Below, piece by piece: positions 24,138 to 38,300 of a stretch of DNA of 64,000 bases (position 1 is its first letter; every line of letters begins with the position of its first letter). The notes below the pieces were generated by a model. The model worked only from the letters and a program-made list of their open reading frames with translations, had not been told where the DNA came from and did not search any database. This DNA is from Stromatinia cepivora (lineage: Eukaryota > Ascomycota > Leotiomycetes > Helotiales > Sclerotiniaceae): the NCBI GenBank assembly GCA_014898415.1, contig RCTD01000009.1:1612001-1676000 (forward strand), read 5' to 3'. A program made the position numbers and the translations under genes.

Positions 24138-26709
24138 TGCAATTATTATATTTCCGATTGTCAATAGCGTGGATATAAAGAAGAATTTGGAGGAAAGTAA
24201 GAGTCAAAGTATCAGAGATCATATTTTAGATATCGTGGTGGTTACTTTAGAATGGGTAATTGTGTTGTCAAAAGTATCTTTAAAAGAATCTCTTCCAAAG
24301 GAATTATGTGGTGGCATTGGAAGGAAAAATGATTTTACAGAGATAGATCAATAATGCAAAGACTTCGTGCGAGTTAGTAGTGAAAGGAGAGGGTTGAATT
24401 TGGGGTGTATTTCATGAACTATGCGGAAGGAAGACGTGGAATAAATTTGGAGTTATACGGGCTGTTAACTTCATCAGGAAGTATTGGGGAGATTCAAACC
24501 ATTGGCACATTAGTATTGGAGGTCGTGAAGGCGCTGCGAGCAACATTTGGATTAGTAACAACTTATCATTGACTCCAATCTAAAGTTGCATCACGAACGA
24601 TTATATCCTGGTGAATATAACAAAAGTAACAATGGAGGTATTGATCCACTTCAAAGGAAGCGATAATTGAAAGGTCTGCTGGCTTCTCCGCACTCGAAGT
24701 ACATGTGCATAACAATTGCACGCTAGCAGTGATCCTCACATAGTTGCAAGTCAAACATTCAAAGCATGTATTTCGAAATGATATATTATAATAGAAAAAG
24801 TTCTTCGAATCACAATCTTTCTTGATATTTATTTCTTTACTGGTGATAAAACATACAACAAAGACAAATGTCGGCAATAAAGGGGGGGAATGCAGAAGCG
24901 ATGCAGATCATGATGTTGAGGGGTCCGTGCATATTATCAACTTCAACAAGCCTTTTGATCAGCAGCAGATCAAACAATTCTCTCAAGTTGCGTTTAACAA
25001 CCACGATAGCTACGAACATAGCAATTGGTCATATCGATGGAGAAAGTTATGAGCTAATACTCTCCTTGAAAATAAGAGATACCGCCTCGGATCTATTGTA
25101 GGGCCCTTAACCAACAATCACTATATCTACGAATGTAGAAATTGATCATACTAATCTGTAGAAGCCTCATCTCAATATACTGACAACAAAAAAGACGTTC
25201 CGGCTTGAATTGTTGGCAGCGCCCCAATTTACCTTAGACTACTAGCTTGTCTTCCGAAACAGATTACTACCAGTGCGCATTCAATAATCAAAATAGCTAC
25301 GAACATAAGGCCTGGTCCCACGCATACAGATACAGATATATCTCATCCCAATCCACCACCTACAAAAAAGACAAACCGTATTAAACCTATACAGCGCACC
25401 GACTTCTTCCCCCATACTAACGATTTCCCTCCCGGGATCGAACCCAACCCTGCCTGCGCGCTCAACAACCATGATAACTACGAACTTGGAGAGGGATTCC
25501 ATTGTTCAAAACCATCTGTTATAAGTGCGCCCGTTACGATTATTACACAAACACAGTGAGGAAACCTGGTGCCACTGATTCATCGGGGAACACCGAATTT
25601 CGAGGCGTCCAATACGCGGATTTTTTTTTTGAAAAGGACAATGACTATGAATTTAGAACCCAGTGTTATCGTTACTCATCCGCTTGCATCATTTCTAAAA
25701 ATTCCTGAATCATAGAAAGAATATCGTATGTTTCGCCTACTCTTATACCCCCCTCTTGTAGTCGAGTCACCTTACCTTATGGAAATGCAAATAGATTAAA
25801 GTGTATATAGAAACCATCTGAGCGAAGTATATCTCACCAAGTATAAATCTTCACTGGCTAACTGCTCTCTCCTAGTTCGATTCAAATCCAAAAGTGACAA
25901 GCAAGTCCTCATTCCTACACGAGACCCGGGGTCAGAAATGCGATAGACAAAAACACGGTGAGTTTTCACGATCGAGACTAAGACTCATCAATTCCAACCA
26001 TCTATTCAAAGCAAACTCCCAAACTCCCCAGCTATATCGTTCCAACAGCGACAGAGATGAAATATTTTACTACCCACCCGGGCTTTTCATCTATCAAGTA
26101 TCGCACACCAATAAAATAGTGACGCAGGAGTCCTTGCTGCTTGAAAAATCCCCCCGTAAACTTCCACATACTTCTCTAACCACCGCAAAGATCGCCTTGG
26201 CTTCTTCTCTTCTGAGGTTGGCACAGAACTCCTTAACTAATCGTAAAGAACATCCTCCGGGATTGACAAGGAATTCCTCGAATAACGTAATGAACACCCA
26301 TCATCCAAACCAGACCATCCACTCCTCTCCCGCGCAAAATCCCCCCTGGATTCTAGGACCTCAACATTTTCAAAAATAATTTTGTTTTTAAAAAAAAGCA
26401 AAACTTCAGCCACTTCATAAGATTACAACCCATCATACCAAGTCGCCTCACTAAGGGAACTATTCATTATATAGAAGCAATATACAGATAGTAGATAGTT
26501 TGTTTATTTTATTAGTTATTGAATGAATTTTTACTTTCACAATGATAATATATGGGCGAAAATAGATTTAAGGATGATGAATGGGTAGGTGCTATGTATG
26601 AGTACTGACTGTATTGGGGGAGGGGAAAAGGTGAGGGGGGAGTAGGTATTTTGATTGATCTGTCAGCTAGTTGGTACTGAATTAGTAGATTAGAAGATTA
26701 TCTTTTAAT
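24138..26709. other. Sparse region with scattered short open frames
   Basis: I find no gene that I can support. Four diverged copies of an AACAACCACGATAGCTACGAA-like motif occur on the plus strand near 24996, 25110, 25283 and 25464, with spacings of about 110-180 bases. In one frame they read as NNxxSYEHxxWS-like pieces. A plus-strand open frame of 161 codons at 25894-26379 is Ser/Asn/Pro-rich and unrecognised, with a competing open frame on the other strand at 26094-26297. These could be relics of a tandem gene family. Confidence 0.35.
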
Positions 26710-26710
26710 A

Positions 26711-28549
26711 AGTCTAATACCCCACTTTCGGGCCACCCCCTCTTTTGGGCTACCTTAAAAAACCATTCTATTTTAAGTAATCTCCCTCATTAAATCTTTA
26801 ATAATTCAATAATCATTCAATCAATCGATCTGAAATTTAAATATATTATTATTTATAACATAATGAATATTTATATTGAAGATGATATTATTATGGTTTT
26901 TAATGCGATTACAAATAAGTTAATTATATATCGGGCCAGTTTGGAATATAATGTTCTCTATATTATATTTCAAAATCGAATAGATGATTATTTATTTTAT
27001 AGAAATGATATATAAAATATACAAAAGATAATTTCGATTTAGAAGAGAGTATTAGTAGATTGGATATTAGTATAGGAATCATTAGGTATTAATCCTACTC
27101 ATCGATAAATAAGGGAAATGAATGAAAGCTTCCTTGAAGTAAAAGAAGATGATTCTTTATTTGGAAAACAATAGATATAGAATTTTTTGAAAAGGAATTT
27201 TGAAATTAGAACCAAAAGATAATATCGAATCGATTCTATATATGTTTTAGATATTATTGATAAAATTATTGACAAATAATTTGAAAAGTTTAATTTGCTC
27301 TCGATTAAATATATTAAACCCGAAAACCAATGGAATATAGATGAAGTTAGTATTATAAAAAGTTAAGATTTAAATGATTTAATAGTAGGAAATTCAGAAT
27401 ATCGTTTTATTCAAAAAAAAAACAATCTGGTTTAAGAATTTGGATATCTTTTATTGAATACATTTCGATAACAAAACGGGTATTCAAATCATTTATTATT
27501 TTCAAAGGAAAATATATATAACAATAATAGTTTTCTATAGATTTTATTCTATATAAGGAATAGAAGTTCATTGCTATAAATAATAGATGAATGATAAATA
27601 CTACAAGATTTGAATAATTAAAAACAATCTTTATTCCTCAAACTACCCTTTCCCGATTTAAAGAAGCTAGATTACTTATATTAGATAATCATAAAAGTCA
27701 TAAAACCATTAAATTTATACTTGAATATTTCTAAAACAATATCCATCTTTTATTTTTATTATTATATATGTTATATATATTATAATCATTAGATTTATCA
27801 ATATTCTTATCTCTCAAAAATGCTTATAAATATCATTTCAACAAATTAGGTTTTTTATTGAATTTTTCAATAATTAGGAAATATAGTTTTCTTATTTGTT
27901 ATCAAAAAGCTAAAACAAAGAGTTTGACAATTTATAATATCAAATCTGGATAAAAGGCTTTTGATTTATAGTTTTAAAACTGTATTAAATCTTTTATAAA
28001 TCATTTATTGTTTGAAAATAGTAATAACAAAGTTCTAAATCAAAATTCTATTTCAAATAATAATCTTCAATATCAATGGAATATAGAATCATCTTTTATT
28101 TTATAAAAAACTCTTCAAAAAGTATTAGATCTTTGAAAATATATATATACAATAATTCAAGAAAAAGAAATCGATCTTTTAATTCATTGATTATTATTTT
28201 GTAAAATTATAAAAGGTTTTAATACTAAGGATTATAAACTTATATAATCAAAGTATCGAATAAAACAATTGAAATATAAATTAGAGCAGATTATACCTAA
28301 AAAAAAACGAATAGTAAAAACTAATCCGAATTCGAGATTTGTAGAGATTAAAGTTATTCAGGGAGTGCAAATTGAGGTTGGGGATTATAAAATTGAAAAA
28401 GATGATTTTAATAATGATTATAAAACAGATATTATAGGGGATTTTATTGAAGTAGAGTAATTGTTGAATTATTAAAGTTTAAAATTTATATAATGATATT
28501 TTCGAGGTGACCCAAAACAGGGGGTGGCCTGAAAGTGGGGTATTAGACT
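26711..28549 (+). mobile_element. pogo/Fot1-type DNA transposon, copy B (1,839 bp)
   Basis: Inverted repeats of about 50 bases (AGTCTAATACCCCACTTTC... and its complement) are flanked by TA at 26709-26710 and 28550-28551. The length suits a complete Fot1/pogo element. The inverted repeats match copy A at 542-592 and 8685-8734. The interior carries a RIP-decayed DDE transposase on the plus strand. Confidence 0.92.
26890..28460 (+). pseudogene. pogo/Fot1-type DDE transposase remnant
   Basis: Despite many stops, the order of motifs is clear: KPENQWNIDEV (first catalytic Asp, near 27331), RLLILDNHKSHKTIKFIL (second Asp in the DNHxSH motif, near 27667-27710), SLDLSIFLSLKNAYKYH (third Asp region, near 27790), NIKSG followed by a stop and KAFDL (from the family's SGWKATGLWP, near 27939), and the C-terminal PNSRFVEIKVIQGVQIEVGD, open at 28269-28460. 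This is the pogo/Fot1 family layout. It cannot be active. Confidence 0.88.
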
Positions 28550-28822
28550 TATTTGATAATTACAAAAGAAGAATAAACACTCCTGGACAGTTAATCAATT
28601 TGTTTCTACTAATTTCACGTCACCCAGCACCCACACCCAACCACCCGTGCCGCCCCGTTGCTCTTTATAATTTCCAACAATATTATTTATCTCAACTTAC
28701 TCAAACTTTCCTTCCCAAAAAGAACCTTTGACCCCCGATCTCTATGTATCCTTGCGAGATCCCCTAAAACGGCCAACTCCATTCCATCTCAAAAACGTGA
28801 TTCCCTTTTTCAACCTCACTCT

Positions 28823-30248
28823 CTAAGTCTCCTCAACATCCTCACCGTGGCTGGGGCTCCTTTCATGTCTCCCCAATTCCCTCCGATATTGATCTTGTAA
28901 CCTTGAAGCCTTTGAAACAATATCAAACATCCTTTGTGAAGTAATAATAAACTTATCCTGTAGCAAATCTGAATCAATGGAATGTTCTTCGATTAAACGG
29001 ATGGGGAGCAAATCGCTGTAGAGCTCCTCTACACAATTCGCGGCTGTGTTTGAAACGAAGTTCCCAAAGTAGTCTCGTATTTGCTGAGATGGAGAGATGT
29101 AGGTTAGTAAATGGACTTATAGGTGAAAAGAGAGGTGGGGGGAGGAAGGGGGGGAAGAGAACAGGGAAGAATAAAAAAGAAGAAATATTTTGATTTACCA
29201 TATTGGAAGTATTAGCAACCTTATTACAATGTTGCCCAGCCCGGGTTGTATAGGGAATGAGCTTGAAGACTCGGACCCAAGTTGTTTTGTCGGGGTCAAT
29301 CTGCTTTTTCTTCGTTCTGTCGTAATGCATATCGACGATTATCACAATTTTCACCGCAAAACGAGATCGTCTCAAATACACAGCAGCGATATCAATCGCT
29401 TTTTCAGTACCTTGAGACCAGGCTATCTCAAAACACACTGTGGGATAACGCATCGATGAGAAGAAGATGTAAAGATCCGGTAAACGAGTGTCTCCTTTTG
29501 GACGTTCTTGCTCATTGTATAGCAAATCGATTGTTTTATTTCCTCGAGCGACAGCCTTGGCAGACAGAGGCCTTTGCGTTCGAGCCAGAGTGTCAATGTG
29601 TGTTTTGAAGTTCTTGCGCTTCTTCTTTTGTTGCGAATAAAGCTTGTATTGTCGATTGGAGAAAAAGGTAAAAGGTGTATTGAACAGAACCGTCAGTTCT
29701 GAATTTAGCATTGGGTAGGCTGCGAATCGATTTTGAAGGGCTTTGGTGGTATCAATCAATAAATCGGCAATAGGTGATTGATGTGCAGGGTGGGTCATCT
29801 TAATTCGTAACTTCTGAGCACCTTCCGAGAATGCGAATGGGATTTTGTCAATGAGGAAGCTAGACAACTGCGAATTCTCATCAATTTTCTTCATCAGATG
29901 TTGGTATTCGGTGGAAGTCAAATCGAATTCTTGTACATGTTCGAGTTCATTAAAGTCGAGTTTTCCCTTTGCCCAGGAATCTATGTATGTCCAGACCTTT
30001 TGAATCCGTGCCAAAGATAGGTTGGAATTATGATAGCTTCCCGAGTTATCGGTAAAAAGAGAGGTGTTCTTCAAATCTTCTATACTAGACTCGAGCGCTG
30101 TTGAGCTGACTGGGGATTCGGAGCCGGTGGGTTGGTATAGAGGCGGGGTAGGAGGAGTCGAATTTGATGGCGAAATGGAGGTATCCGCAGTGGCTCCTCC
30201 TTCAACTCTTCGCTCGATGACAAAGTTATCAGTATAATCTTTAGACAT
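28823..30248 (-). CDS. Unknown protein, possible PD-(D/E)XK-like fold, 436 aa
   Basis: Two exons on the minus strand, 30248-29199 and 29083-28823, are joined across a 115-nt intron (donor GTAAAT, acceptor CTCAG). The join turns NTSNM into QIRDYFGNFVSNTAANCVEE and ends HGEDVEET. The first 60 residues are Ser/Thr/Pro-rich and disordered. A basic helix (QQKKKRKNFK) precedes the core PDLYIFF...PTVCFEIAWSQ...RFAVKIVIIVD, about residues 265-315. A D/E-rich strand pair of this shape followed by VKIVIIVD resembles fungal proteins predicted to have a restriction-endonuclease-like fold; that is inference. The frame is open and codon use is normal, although the gene sits between two transposon blocks. 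Confidence 0.7.
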
Positions 30249-31093
30249 GGGGGGAAATATTATTGGGTGGTGGTGGTGTTGTCGCGTTTGTGAATTGGCT
30301 TGAAGAAATAAAGAGTTTCGAGAGGTAGACAGGCAAGCAGGAAGGATATAGATCTAATAGAATGTTTATCACTGAAAATAGAAGGTAGGAAATAGGATGT
30401 GGAGAGGGATAGATTGACACGTTTAAATTAGATGTATATTTGGATAAAATAATAATGTCAGGTTGCCGGGATCGCAAATCCCCTTGCAGGATCCCGGCGC
30501 TTAGTCATCCATAACTTATTGATATACGGAGGGTTGATGGGGAAAGTATTGTAAAACACGCCAAAAAATGACCGTGCTTGCCCCATAGACAAGGGGCTTT
30601 GATCAATAATATCATTACGCTAGCTAAAAATTTATATGGTGAAATCTAGATGCTTAAAGTATTGTAAATTTCAAGATTTACTAGCAAAATCATTCAAAAT
30701 CATCAAAATTCTTATTTTTTTTATTGAAATTATATTTGAGGTTTATTCTGAATTTATTAAAAGTTTTAAATTTATCAAAAGCTTCAAATTTGTTAAACCT
30801 TGAAAATCATCAAGATACGAAATTTGAAAGAGAATAGCTCAATATTTATTCAAGTTGTTTAAAGTAGCATCAAAAGATAGAAAAAACAACAATATATAGA
30901 TAAAAAATATCTTATATTATTTACTCTTTCAATCTTTGTATTTCATCAATTTATTAAACCAGTTAAGATTTTAAATATATAAGAATTAAGATTTGTATTC
31001 GATTAATTATCGATTATAACCGAAATTATTCATATTTGACGAATTTAGAACCTTGAAATCAGGTTTTTAGTTTATAATTGTTACGGAAACCAC
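30249..31093. other. AT-rich spacer between the unknown gene and transposon nest B
   Basis: The first 250 bases have normal composition and would hold the promoter of the minus-strand gene. From about 30600 the sequence becomes very AT-rich. No LTR, inverted repeat or coding trace was recognised. Confidence 0.4.
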
Positions 31094-31231
31094 TAACGTG
31101 GTTTATCATCGGATCGCCAATATCACCGGGTCGCCACTTTTTTCACCATTCAACCACTTCAATTTTGTATTATTCAACAACTACTCAATCAATTAATTGA
31201 AACTATTAAGAATCTAATAATCTAAAATCTA

Positions 31232-32478
31232 TTATACTATTTTGACAAATTCTTGAATTGTAACCAGTTCTCCCATATATACTATAGCATCAACTAGAAG
31301 ATACTTCTCCGTTAGAATTCCCTTTCTTTTGACGCTCGTCGCATTGAATCTGAATATCAACCTCTTATTGAGATAATATATCAAAAGCCTCTTATCCAAT
31401 AAACACTCCTTCTTGACATAATTAAATCTTTTTTGCATATCGATATTTACTTAATACCTCATTTGCCTTCCAAAATGTACGATTTTCTATACTTAAAAGT
31501 ATATTCTCATATACTAATCTCTCTGTACCTTTAACTAGAACTAATACAATTTCGAATATAAATATAGAAGAACTTGATTAATAACGATTTATTCGAGATT
31601 TTACTAAAGTTGATTAAGAAAGAGCTTCAATTGGATTATAAGATATTTGAGAAATCCAAGGATCTATATTGAAAGGAAAGAAAGTAAATATATAAATTCG
31701 AATATCTAACTTTGAAAATACAGCTTCAGGATTAAATGATATTAATTCAATTCCTCGAAACCCAACTTTTATATTCTGAAATATAATTGATTATTGATAT
31801 ACAACTTTAAAAGCTATAAAGAATTCAATCTTAGAGATATAATTGATATATACCTTGATAAATCCATCAATTTGATTATTATATAAACATTTCAGAATAC
31901 TAAAACATCCAATATCAAATAATTAAATTAAATAACTAAAATACACTAATAACTTTATATATATTATATCATTTGCTTTACAATATAACTGAAAAAATAT
32001 TGATTCATGATTTTCGTATCCATTCAATACTAATATTCAATATTTGCCCTTTCTTCGATGAATAATATATTTATCGAAATACTTTAATTATTCTAACCCT
32101 ATCTCATTATTCATCTATTCATTAAAAATAGATTTAATAATTCAATCTACAGAAAGATCGGTTTCGGTATATCAATTCGAAAGATAAACTTGTTCTTGAA
32201 TTATTAGAAATAAAGGTATAATTTTACCTTTTTTATTACTATATATAATTACTATAACTCATTCTCGATTACCTAATTATATTACTTTACTTCTATTATT
32301 TCGTTCAACATTAATTATAATTATATAGATAACTATAATCTTCATTATGAAATCTATTTCATCGAAATTATAGAAATCGCAATCCTGAATAATATATTTC
32401 GCTTATATATTCAATATCATTTGAAATCATCTTTCAATAAATTTAGGATCTTTATAAAGAACTCTTTGAAAATCATAA
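31232..32478 (-). pseudogene. Transposase remnant of the second pogo lineage
   Basis: Minus-strand traces read LDVGCFSILKCLYNNQIDGF (31920-31861), the block around the third catalytic Asp, then FNPEAVFSKLDIRIYIF (about 31735-31681), and an open C-terminal piece at 31438-31232 with FRFNATSVKRKG. LDVGCFxxLK and NPExVLSKLD are characteristic of many fungal pogo-like transposases. The N-terminal part should lie at 40770-41237, beyond the copia insertion. Stops are frequent. Confidence 0.8.
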
Positions 32479-32787
32479 TGTCACGGAAAGCCCTGTGATC
32501 CCCTGTATCTTATGAAGGATCAAAGCGTATGCTTTCCAATCGGAATGAAGGATCTACTAGCCCTTACCAATCTACTAATTGATAAGATGATCCTGATATC
32601 CTAATAAACAAAGATCTAATTTAATTAAGGTGTATATCAACTAGATAACCATTTATTTATTTTATATATACAGCTTTTGATTTATATAATCAAGGGTAAA
32701 TTATTCAATTCTTTTATTCTATCAATCATATATATCATCTATTCCCCGATCCTTAAAAGTGCTTTGTAATTATATTATCTTATAATA
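32479..32787 (+). repeat. 5' LTR of copia element
   Basis: Starts TGTCACGGAAAGCCC. The end is mutated to TCTTATAATA where the 3' LTR reads CCCGTGATA. It aligns with the 3' LTR over all 309 bases without gaps. Confidence 0.93.
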
Positions 32788-34213
32788 ATTATAAGCCTAA
32801 TAATCCTTAAATCTACATAACTTTTTATTTTGTGATTATTAAGTATTTAAAGGATTATTCTTAAAATATCATTTTTATCTTATTTATAATTCAATATTTA
32901 TATCAATTCAGTTACCTTTATTCAATATAGCAAAAGATCAAAACGATTTTCTTTTTATAATCTATACTCAATAATCGGAATGGTATCTATATTTGAAAAA
33001 TAAGTATCAAGTTCAAAGAATTTGGGATTCAGTTAATCCAAAGAACGATTTGTTTGTTTCTATATCAGCGATATCTATTCTAAACTTTAATCTAATGAAT
33101 GAGCTTATCCATAATCAAATTGATTGGTTTTCAATCAAACCATTTGTTTTACCTTTTGTTATCAATCTTCAAGTCAAATATAATCAAAAGAAACAAATTC
33201 AATACTAAAAGGAATTCTCGGAATATTTTGTAACAATCCAATCCAGAGAAGATACTAATAAAGATACAAAAATGAAAGATTCTTACAATAATATATCAAG
33301 ATTTATTTTTAATAAATCTATTATTCCACTCCCAATTATCTTCCAAAAAATCTTTTTCGAACTTGTTTCTCTTCAATTGAAATATCGATATCGATAATAA
33401 GAATATATACAAAATCACAAAGCTTTCCGGAATATTTATGAATAAATCGAATCATCAATTGATCAAATACATTTTATAGAGTTATTTATTTTCAATCAAA
33501 ATATTATAACTTTTCTATTCAAAATAATCATCAATACATTCAAAAAGAAATTCGTATCTATAATAACTACTGTTAAGCTTGCAATACTATAAGAATATCA
33601 ATCTATTTTAACGCAAACTTTGTTCGACAGAATTGATTTTGTTAAATAATATAGGGATTAGATTATAGTCTATATCAAAGTTCTTATATACAAAATCATT
33701 AAGGTATAAAATAAAATCGTTATTAATACTTTTCTATAAACTATTAATACCAGAATATTCCCAATTTAAATAAATATTATGATTATATAAATCGAGATAA
33801 ATAATCAATTCGGATTATCCAATCTTTTATTCAAACAATTCAGAAATATTTTTGGAGAATTAATCTTCCAGGATTCTATTTCCCTAAAAACTAAAGAAGA
33901 AGTATATTTTATATTTATTTCTTTTCAAAATAATAAAAAATCTAAAAAGAATGAAAAAAGTATCAATTTTAGAAGTAATCAAGGGATCAAAAAGATCTAA
34001 GAATATTTTTGTAGAATCGAATCTGAATGGAATAATGGAATTGATTATAATTATATTATTTATAATTGCAAAACTATAAAATTAATGTTTATTAAAAGGA
34101 TCAATTTATTATTTAAAAGGGTATTCAATGAAAATGAGTTATAAATAATTAGGGATTGAATAAGATTGCATTTATAAAAGCAATTTCATTTTGATTGGAT
34201 TAAAAAGAAATAA

Positions 34214-37200
34214 ATGAAAAGTTTTATTGATTCTTCAGGATTTTCAATTAATATTATTATTTTGGATATTCGATATAATCAATCAGGAATATATTTTACA
34301 ATAATGAAAGTATATTATTTATCCAATAACATTTTGCTCGATAATTGTAATATTATATATATTATGAATGATATATTTCTATTAGATAATCATCGATATC
34401 GATTATCCAATCCCAATGATTTTGTAGAAGTAGGTATTTCCAGCTTCCAAATCCTAGAGTGTGGGATTTGTGTTATCGAGGGAATCGTCGGGAAGGAGGG
34501 TTATCCTGGTAGTGATTTAGTCTTGAGCGATGTAGTATTCATCCTTAACTTTCATATCAATATTATCTTAAAGATTCGATTGAAAAAAGCCGGCTTATAA
34601 TTCTCAAAATATAATTATATTCTTTATAAAGGAAATTATACAAATAATATAATAATTATTCAATATATTTATACTGAAAATCTTGTATTCTTAAAACACA
34701 AATTATTTTCTATTTATTCGAGTATTCTTTTATTTATTCTTATAAGCAATCTTTCTATAATATATTTAATAATAAATAGAAAAATAAATAAAGTATTTTA
34801 TCGTTTTTATGATTTATCTTTTTTAAAAGAAAATATAAATGAAATATAATATAAACATTCCGGGTATTTGAAAAAGGAAGCTTTTGAATATTTAATATTT
34901 GCAATATAAAATATCAAAATAAAAGGTATTATTCGTTTCAATTGTATCAATTATATTTGTATTCATACAAAGCAAATCATTTTTTGTATTTCAAATAATC
35001 GTTAATCATTTCGGCCTTTTTATAAAATCCAATGGGATTTTTTTGATTTCGATAAAGGATATAACAATGTATTATAGCTTTTATTGATCAAAAAAATATA
35101 CTATAGTAAGATCTTTTCATATCCAATTTATTATAAAATATATAATAAAATATTTGCAATTATTTAAAATTTTATAATCTAGATTTATTATAAATATAAT
35201 CTAGCGATTATAATAATCAAATAGAATAATGATATATCTATTATTAGAATTATAAGAGTAATATTATTTAAGAAATGGATCAAATAAAAAGATATCGAAT
35301 TCGAATTATCTCTGTTTTATATATATAAACTTAATAAAGGATCAAAATATATAAAACAAAAAATAATTACAAAATAAATAAAAATATAGATTATAATAAG
35401 TTTATTAAATAAATTATAAATGGAAGTAATGTAAACTATCTATTATTTATATAATATAAGTTTTTTGAAAGCCAAATCCTTCAAATTGTTTAATGAAATA
35501 CTTGATATATAGTTTTGTGATTATTTTTGCAAAAATAATTCTTTGTTTATAAAGAAAATATCTAACGATCTCTAGTTCAATTGAAATGGAATCTATAAGT
35601 ATGGATACTGAATTTATTCTTTGGATAAAAACAGAGAAACTGGAATTAATAGGAAATGATACAAAACCAATCTTCAAATATATATTGGGTATTTAGTAGA
35701 TTATATCTTAGGTATATTGATTTACTATATATAGATACCCAAACTCGATAAAGTTATTATTATTCGAAATATAATATTCAATAAGGAATTCATTTATTAT
35801 ATAGATTCCATTAATCGAATAATTGATGTTCATATTAAAGAAAAGCTTAAGTAGTTTACTAAAATCCTTGATCTATAAAATCATATCGAAATGAAGAGGA
35901 TGATTATTCAAAACGAGGATAATTATGAAGACTTTATTCATTTATTTATTTTTACGGATCGAAAAATCCTTAATTTATCTATTAAATATATTTCAGATCT
36001 ATTATTTACAAATGAATTGGTTTTAAAAATAGATATAGATTTGGAGGGTGATAATGAGAATAAAGAAATCGATCTAGGATTATTTAATCTATTTAATTCT
36101 TTAGATAATGAGGATAAGATATATAATAAAGATATACAAGTATTGATCGATCCTTTCATTGGAGAAATTGAAGAAGCCGATTTTTTTATTGAAGAGTAAT
36201 CATATTTTGTAAATAAAGATATTAGTATTGTTCAAAGAAATGTCTATAATAATAATACAAATCCCGATTTCATCGAATATATTGATATAAAGAATATAGA
36301 GTATGAATCTATTGATCGTATTATCGAAGTTCTTTGTAATATATACGAAAATGATTCAGAGATTACTTTAATCGATCAATTTCAATGTTCCAAAAGGAAG
36401 TATATATATTAGAATAATTAATCAAAATATTCTGTAAAGGAAATCTAGTTATTATAAAGATTACTGTGTTCTATATATTCATTTGATCGATTTATAAAGG
36501 ATTTATGGATTTATGATTTCGAATAGATACCTAAAAGAGTTTGTATTATAAGGATTGAAATACTCAGGGTTCAAATCAATCCGTTTGAATTTCAATTATA
36601 CAATTACTATTCAGAGTTATCTTTCTTCTGGGAGTTATTTGATTTTCGCATTCTAGAATAATCAGTACATATATAAAGGCAATTGTATATACAATAATAC
36701 TATTAAAGGAATGATCTTAATACTGAATCCTATATAAAAACTATTATATCTTAAAGAATAGATTCAATAGGATTATCTTGTTTAAACAATTTTCATTCTA
36801 TATTTTGATTTGATCAGCAAAGAATGAATAATATAAAAAAGTATTTTCAATTTATGATAATTTATAATATAATCATTATTGGAATTGAAACAAAACCATT
36901 ATTATCTTTTATTTAGTTTACAATTAATAGATTACAAGCAATATCATTTTCTCGAATCTATATATTTGCAGTTTCAAAGTTACCTCGTTTTTATTATCAA
37001 TTAGAAGATTATTAAATAGAATATTAGTTCAAATAGAATTACAATCTTAAAATTAATAATTTTAAGGCTAAAAAAACCTGGTATAAAATCGATTCTGAAT
37101 CGGAATTTATAAAATTGATTCTTTTTCAATAAATGTTTATATATAAATATAATAATCAAAATTTAATTATTTGTTATTGTTTATATTTAATAATATAAAA

Positions 37201-38300
37201 AGATTTTTAAACTAAAAGTATTATTGAGATTATTTATATTATTATATTAACAAACTGATTATTCCAAATCGTAATAGCAATTATTGTTAAATACAATTTC
37301 GAAACAAAGTAATACAATATAATCAATATTTTTGTTAATACTTTGTATAATCTTTTTAGTACCTCAATTATATATTATTTATTTAATGGATATAAAATCC
37401 TAAACAAAAATGTTATAATTGATTAAGCTTTATATAATCTATAAGATTTCTTAATTATATAGTTTAGAGATTTCATTTGGATATTTGAAAAACTAAAATT
37501 AATATAATACAAGAAGGAATTGTATTTATATATTAATTTAAAGTATATCGTTATGATTCTTTTCTTTATAAACGATATTTAGATTATTTATTATAAAAAA
37601 AACGAATTAGCTATTATAAAGATTATTAAGGAAATCAAAACTATATATAAGTTATGAGATCTAAAAAACACTAAATGATTTCTAGATATATATATACTCT
37701 GTAATCGATTCAAAAAAAAGCTGTGGTTAGTTTATGATATATACATTAAGAAGATTACTAAGAAATTTAAAGCAATAAATGGGACAGCAAGTATACCGTT
37801 TCCGATAATAATATTTCGGAAAAATCAGGGTCAAGCTTTTATATATATTATAAAAATGTATCAAAAAAAATGGACTCAGTATTATATATTATAATCATTA
37901 TAAAAGCAAATGTATTATTCGCTGTTTCGTAATTGAATCACTATTTGATCAACTTATCGAGCGATTATATAAAAGCTATCGATTATTGTTTACAATATTT
38001 ATGGAATACAAGGTATCTTATAATTCAATATAGCGATGATCAAATATTACAACTTTTTGTTTTCTTAGATACTTCTTTTGTGGATGATCCAAATACTTAT
38101 TAATTATTCTAAGAGTATATTATATCCCTTTTCGATGGCTTAATTATATAGAAAGTATTCAAACAAGATATTATAATCATTTCGATTATTGAAATAAAGC
38201 TTCTCGGAATCGAATATATATCAAAAGAAATTATGGCAACCCTATATTTTTTAAAAGAAATCGATTTAGTAGTAAAAGAGTTTATGACGATTTTTTATAA
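34214..38300 (+). pseudogene. gag-pol remnant of the copia element
   Basis: The protease trace ILLDNCNIIYIMND (about 34336-34377) corresponds to the copia LLDSGAxxHxxND motif and lies in a 128-codon open stretch. The reverse transcriptase trace starts at FFINDI (37561, from YVDDI), followed by YKKNELAIIKIIKEIKTIY and KKKLWLVYDIYIKKI. RNase H reads LDTSFVDDPNTY (38068-38103), then ISLFDGLII, and a tail from the DTxTTSTxEAELLA motif near 38161-38215. Integrase should lie between 34600 and 37000, but I cannot trace it. All frames carry stops. Confidence 0.85.

Noticed and set aside
25430..25445. Possible tRNA T-loop (GATCGAACC)
   Set aside because: No cloverleaf could be built around it. No convincing tRNA was found anywhere in the window.
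26711..28549. Identity as the Botrytis Flipper element
   Set aside because: Size, TA duplication and family fit, but I cannot verify the Flipper sequence from memory, so only the family is called.
35891..36199. Open frame of 102 codons within the copia element
   Set aside because: Very AT-rich and acidic with no recognised motif. It is probably a chance survivor in the RIP-decayed integrase region, not a separate gene.
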